Shown in pieces: positions 57,193 to 64,000 of a stretch of DNA of 64,000 nt (within the stretch, counting starts at the first letter, position 1; every line of letters starts with the position of its first letter). The position numbers were made by a program, and so were the translations under genes. The notes under the pieces were generated by a model. That model had not been told where the DNA came from. It did not search any database and saw only the letters and a list, made by a program, of their open reading frames with translations. Source of the DNA: Chlorokybus atmophyticus (lineage: Eukaryota; Streptophyta; Chlorokybophyceae; Chlorokybales; Chlorokybaceae); NCBI GenBank assembly GCA_009103225.1, contig RHPI01001737.1, forward strand, positions 989,769 through 1,053,768, in the 5' to 3' direction.

Positions 57193-58700
57193 TTACTCGT
57201 CGTCCGCGCGCATGTTGCTGAAGGCCACTCTGGCCTGCTGCTTGGCCTTGTTGGTGGCGGTCTTGCCCTGCACAAGGCTGCGGCGGTAGCTGCTGCTATA
57301 CCCACCAGGAATGGCCACCCTCTCCTCCTCCTCTTTCATTGCCATCAGAGCTGGCAGTCGCGCTGAGATCTCCTCCACGCCAAAGATGTCCTCCACCTCT
57401 GTGCATGGCACAATATCACCGTGAGCGACATGACTGATGCAGTTAGTGTTGGGGTGGAGACATGGTAATGTGCATACCGTAGTCTGCTTCGGTGCCATAG
57501 AGGAGGTTGGCGCTGTGCTCGCCCGAGCCGACCGTGACAGGCTCGCCATTGCTGTTGTAGCGGACGCGCGCGGTTTGTCCTGCATACGTGCACAAGTGTG
57601 TTTGCGTGCGTGCGTGCACGCATGTCCCACATGGTGGCTTGCATATGCATGCATGTGCGACAGCGTGCGCGTTTGTATGCGCCTGCACGTTCCTGTGCAC
57701 CTCCCACTAAGGGCGAGTGAGTAATGAGTAACGTAACAATACAGTGGGTGTGTAAGTCAACGACAAATTAACGATTGAAATTGCACTCACCAAGGACTCC
57801 GTGCACAGATTCAGACAGGCCGACAGTGTCAGTCACGCCACAGTTGACGTGCGCAGTCTCATTTGACACAGTCACTTCCAGGCCAAGGCGCGCCGCCGTG
57901 ACAATAACAAAGCTCTTGGACACGCTCACAACTACGCCCTCAATGACGTTGGCATCCCCCTCCAGACGCGTGCCATTGTTCGCGAAGAAAACGCCACCAC
58001 TGTTCCCAACAGCTGGCAGCCCTCCCGCAATCTCACCCTTATGCTGCACAGTGGAGGAGTACACATCAGGTCAACATGTGCACAAGACAACCCGTTCGTG
58101 TGCGTGTGCGCGCACACATGCAGATGTGTGCATGCGCCCGCACACCTGAGCGTGCGCGTGTGGATGTGCACGACTGTGTGCATTCATGCGTGTGCGTGTG
58201 CGTTGTGTGCATGTGCGTCTCCCTGAGCAATGAGGCGGATGGGGGTCTGGTCCAATGCGGGGGAGGGGATCTCCATAGCGATGTCGGTCATGTAGGTGTT
58301 GGCGGGGCGCGTGGGGATGCCGCCGGCCTCAGTTTGGTGCGCCGCGAGCCAAAATCCCGTCTCGGGGTTGTACACCATCGCATAGTTGCGCCCCTTGCCC
58401 TCCTCCGTCCCGCCCTGTTGATGGCCCCAGGTCAATCAACACGACGGCAGCAACACCAGGTCCTAAACCCCAACGACCAGCACAACTGCTGCTGTTGTGC
58501 TACTGCAGCAACTGCAGTAGCACAACAGCAGCAGCAACAACAACATTGACATATTGAACACATGCCTGGAAGTTGAACTTCTGGAAGTTGAACTTCTAGG
58601 AGCCGGTCAAGTGAGGTCCCCGCAGCCACTCGCCGAGGTGGTGGCGCCGCCGGCGCTCTTCTTCTTTATGGGGCAAGAACACACCATCCTCAAACACGGG
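57193..58700 (-). pseudogene. Root-cap-like copy 4 (5' end lost)
   Basis: Exons 2-5 are open: 58414-58223, 58043-57791, 57579-57478, 57398-57193 (YAMVYNPETGFWLAAHQ, HKGEIAGGLPAVGNSGG, LSESVHGVLG, QTARVRYNSNGEPVT, EVEDIFGVEEISARLP, stop TAA). But the exon 2 donor GTACAC has become GGAGAC. Exon 1 (about 58700-58566) retains only VCSCPIKKKSAGGATTSASGC, followed by a one-base deletion in DPH and a stop, with KFNFQ duplicated, before CAG|GCATGT. Signal peptide and promoter are replaced by the frame at 58554-59114. Probably untranslated, though exons 3-5 look little decayed. Confidence 0.8.
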
Positions 58701-59114
58701 CTTGCACTCATATACAAGGCTGAGGCCGGTGACGACTGCATGGAGTGCGTGCGCCGCAGCGTGCACAATGGCGGACAGCGCATCCACGAGATGGCAGCAG
58801 AGGTGGTTGTGACACTCTCACACTCTCACACCCACACCCACCCACACTCACTCTCTCTCTGCGCCCGGCGTCGCGGCAAGGACCCCAACCGTACCGGTAA
58901 ATACACTCCTGCCGACCGGGAACCCACGGCGTACAACTACGCCAAAGAAGAAGGCCTAGGACGTGATGAGCAAGAGAAGGAGCAGCAGCAGCAGCAGCAG
59001 CAGCGTCCCAGTGGCGGCACCAGGCGTCGCGGGGAGGATCCAGGGTATCGCGCCGGGGCTGGAGGTGGGCGCGACTGCGACCGCGATGAGGATGAAGAGG
59101 AGGTCGAGGAGTAG
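58554..59114 (+). CDS. Open frame with RRRGKDP..TGKYT motif, doubtful gene
   Basis: 186 codons on plus, the first 50 or so antisense to the degraded exon 1 of root-cap-like copy 4. The second half reads RRRGKDPNRTGKYTPADREPTAY then NYAKEEGLGRDEQEKE, a Gln run, and an acidic end DEDEEEVEE. RRGxDPxxTGKYT..xxR...Y matches the C-terminal exon of the gene at 30778-32056, so this part is probably a displaced paralogous last exon. No clear splice acceptor is seen before RRRG; a CT/CA-rich tract (58815-58862) precedes it. The upstream codons are likely noise. Confidence 0.4.
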   Translation: MNTCLEVELLEVELLGAGQVRSPQPLAEVVAPPALFFFMGQEHTILKHGLALIYKAEAGDDCMECVRRSVHNGGQRIHEMAAEVVVTLSHSHTHTHPHSLSLCARRRGKDPNRTGKYTPADREPTAYNYAKEEGLGRDEQEKEQQQQQQQRPSGGTRRRGEDPGYRAGAGGGRDCDRDEDEEEVEE

Positions 59115-60060
59115 GACGAGGAGAACCCCATGCGTGTTTGTACAGAGGTTTGTTATGGTGTGTCTGCTGAGCGCTGGGAGGAGAAGGTCCTTAAGACCCG
59201 GGGGGGTGGGCCTTTTGCGTGGCTGTCTGGTGTGTTTGCCAAGCATGGATGAACCACCGGCTGTTTGACACTGCAGTGTTGTGGAATGGTGTTTGAGCGA
59301 GGGTGACAGTATGGTGTATATAAAAAGTGATCTTTCAGACTGACATGCAGACTTGTCCTGCAACACCCTGATCGTGTGACCGCAGCAGCGTTGTGCCTCT
59401 CTCATGATGCATGCTGTAGTCACTGTGTACAGCAGCGAACTGTTGGCCTTGCAGTAGGCTGCATCTCACTGAGATGTAGCTTTAACCGGAACATTGCGGA
59501 AATAGGTACACTGGTTGGCTCAAACCCTGCCAATTCATTCATCTGCTAAACCACGTCACTGTCCGCAAACTTCGGGTGCCGCGACCCAGAGTTTATCTCA
59601 TACTAGCAACTAAATCAGTAAAGCAGTCTTTTTGACCCAGGCAGTGTGGTTGGTCAAAGTATCATGTTCGCGCGTTCTTTCACGGATACAGGCATCATCT
59701 TGCTGAAGGTACTGTGCTCGCATGCGCGTTATGCACACTATGCAGCATGGTCACTTGGGCGCAACCGCATGTCGCAACAGGACAAGTGCACCACGTATGT
59801 CACCCAGACATGGTTGCATGGCATCCCTGCAGACAATTGCATTGTATGTGCAAGCACTTCCAGCATATGTAAAAGCGTATGGTTTCAGCCAATGATGTTG
59901 ATGCCAACATTGCTGTGCTTTCGTGTTACCTACTCAAACCAATAACATGAACTACGGGTTTGATTTACCCATGCCTACCACAAGTGTCTTGGGGTTTTCC
60001 TACAACACTAAGTCTATCAGACATACGCACCCGCGCATACCATGCCAACTGCCTGGTTTG
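59115..60060. other. No gene recognised
   Basis: Spacer between the plus frame and copy 5; ordinary composition, nothing assignable. Confidence 0.4.
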
Positions 60061-62237
<2,177 letters not shown>

Positions 62238-62353
62238 GGACTCGCGCCATGCTAACGTTCCTTGGCTGCTACCAGAAATGCACACACAGTGCTTGCTTTG
62301 CTGTGCTAGCAGCCTTGCCTACCGACGCTGCAGTTAAAGCACCTGTCTTGGGT

Positions 62354-62376
62354 TTTTTATAGTAGCGGCAGCCAAT
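62354..62376 (-). promoter_or_regulatory. TATA/CCAAT promoter block of root-cap-like copy 5
   Basis: On minus: ATTGGCTGCCGCTACT (62376-62361) overlapping TATAAAAAA (62361-62354), about 120 bases upstream of the ATG at 62237. The 16-base block equals 35736-35721 upstream of copy 1. ATTGG is an inverted CCAAT box. Confidence 0.7.
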
Positions 62377-64000
62377 TGCAATGCACAACGACCCCAAGCA
62401 AGGCTCAGCAGTGCGTGGGCTTGAACCGGTCCCTTGCCGCATTTGCGGTGTGGTACAGCTCGGGCAAGCCGCCGCACGTACATCACACACAATGGCCCCA
62501 ATACACTGGGTTGAGCTTAAGTGATCCAGCAGGCCTTTCCAATAGTAGTCTGTTAATTACCTACCAGTTGCTCAGCCATTCATCCGACTGGACTCTCAAA
62601 CCCCACACAAACTCGTGATAGGAAAGCCTCTGCTGTCTGTGCGTACTAGCTTTGCTTTTGCTGTGTTGCGTACGTACAACATTGCATGCCACGGAGAGCG
62701 CCTACAGCACTACGAAATCGTTACGCAATAACTCCTCCGCGTGTCTCTGCTTCCTTGTTTCCTTTGCATGCTACGGACAGCGCCCTTGCACATGCATGTA
62801 GGGCCTGCCACGCTAGGTCTCCATTGCGGGCGCATGTTCTTGGCCGCTTGCGGCACAACCAAAGACTCCTTCCCTCGACCCTGTGCACACGCACACACGT
62901 TGCGCCCTCGCTGGCTGGCTGGCTGGCTCACGGCAGTGCAAGCAGTGTAAGCAGCGGGTTTCCACATGCGCCTCACCCTGACGAGAAAGAGGAGTTTGGT
63001 TCTGCGACGCACGTGTGCTCTTAGGCCTACCGGTACCGTCCAAGCCGCAGGACGCACGTTACGTGTTTTACACAGGCTTTAGAAACCTGACTGAGTCACT
63101 ATATGTGTGTCGGGACTTACTTACTGCTACTGACCCTTACTGACAAGTACCGCTGTACTGCTAGCTAAGCCTTTGCAGGGGGCAGCCCAGCCTTCGTTGA
63201 TTTCCGTAACCTAGGTCTGCCCCTTTCAGATATAATATCAGCAGCAGGCCTATGTTATTACCAGTGGACGGACCACTGCGGACCCCACTCCTGCTCTGGC
63301 CTACAGCCTGATAACCATTCATGTGTCCATCTGTCTGTCTGTCGTACTACTCACGCCGTGTGAAAGTTGACAGCAAGGCAGGGGCCACCAACCCTTGTGA
63401 CTGCCTCCTTGCCGACAAGCCCTATTCATGTATTACAAGTTCAACTTACTCAGATAAATTTGAGGTTACACCATAACATTAGTCTAGGTAAGTTTTTACT
63501 TACCATGAGTAATACCCACAAGTGGACCACTGGCAGTGGTGATACAAGTTGCATCATGACAACAATGGCAACGCACAGACCGTCCACAAATACTCGGTTT
63601 GCACCCTGCCGCGATCGCGAGCGGCAGGCCATAAATCACAACATCATCTGATATTGTGGTACAATCTGAAAACAGGCGCAACAAGTTGCCTGGATATCAT
63701 TGGCGCTTGCAAATATGCCAACATTATGTGGAAATATCATGAGCTTGCATCTGACAGTGCCGCAGGCGCCGTAGTCTTGTAAGATAAAACTCACAAGCTC
63801 GACACTCGTGCGCATGCTGATAATTATGCACAGACTTTGATCGCATGTAAAACGCCCCCTGTGCTGTTTCGCTTTTTCGCGTGGCCACAATCCGCAAGGC
63901 CACGAAGAACGAGACTACTACCGTGTTTCGTCACAACTACCGAGAGGGGGGGGGGTATTTAAGTTAAATATTTAAGTTAAACAACCCCCCCCCCCCCCCC
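62377..64000. other. No gene recognised; ends in homopolymer
   Basis: No coding pattern, RNA gene or repeat family is recognised. Near the end are a G run (63942-63953), a small inverted TTTAAGTTAAA element and a terminal C run (63986-64000), where reads probably become unreliable. Confidence 0.4.

Noticed and set aside
63920-64000. Possible telomere or element end at the C run
   Set aside because: Only homopolymers, no telomeric repeat unit; more likely low-quality sequence at the edge.

Overview
This window is nuclear DNA of a eukaryote, most probably a green alga. Genes carry many short GT-AG introns rich in CA/TG runs. The AP endonuclease has the plant-type SAP plus ExoIII layout. A cluster of secreted proteins resembles the plant root-cap/LEA-like family. 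The tyrosine-recombinase retroelement has its recombinase opposite to its RT, which I recall for Kangaroo of Volvox. The species cannot be read from the sequence. There is a 629-base assembly gap (4105-4733) and single Ns at 31814, 43959, 54016 and 60741.

1-12 kb is transposon and repeat debris: a decayed gag (minus), a decayed cytosine-5 DNA methyltransferase with a Tudor-like front part (plus), two clusters of GGACCATGCATGGTCC-type palindromes (2.5-2.8 and 7.1-7.4 kb), CA/TG-rich DNA with hairpins, a pogo-like MITE (6648-7070), and a transposase-like relic (minus, 7.9-10.2 kb) split by a 632-bp miniature LTR element with identical LTRs and a 5-bp target duplication. 12.5-20.7 kb is a composite chromovirus (Ty3/gypsy) insertion with four LTR or LTR-like segments, bounded by GTTGG on both sides and sitting in an older repeat.

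22-29.7 kb holds two intact housekeeping genes in tandem on plus: glutathione synthetase (12 exons modelled, first uncertain) and an organelle-targeted SAP-domain AP endonuclease (13 exons). 30.8-32.1 kb holds an unrecognised four-exon gene for a 162-residue, possibly mitochondrial protein on minus.

34-62.3 kb is a family cluster of secreted root-cap-like proteins: one intact copy (33957-35592, minus), one copy with two frameshifts (60061-62237, minus), and three broken copies (52382-53532 plus; 56114-56548 minus; 57193-58700 minus). All five keep the exon layout where they can be read. Four have a GC 5' splice site after exon 1 with GCATGT, and the intact copy has GCAGGC. Two copies carry (CT)n tracts of about 470 bp in the same intron. 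The cluster is broken up by a 2.69-kb tandem duplication, a gag-protease retroelement (to about 44 kb) and a Kangaroo-like element of about 7.3 kb with split direct repeats (44.36-51.69 kb). 62.4-64 kb shows nothing I can assign.

The genes do not form a pathway. Glutathione synthesis and base-excision repair are both stress-related housekeeping functions that happen to be adjacent. The secreted family looks like a local expansion degraded by mobile elements and, in one place (54016), possibly by assembly.
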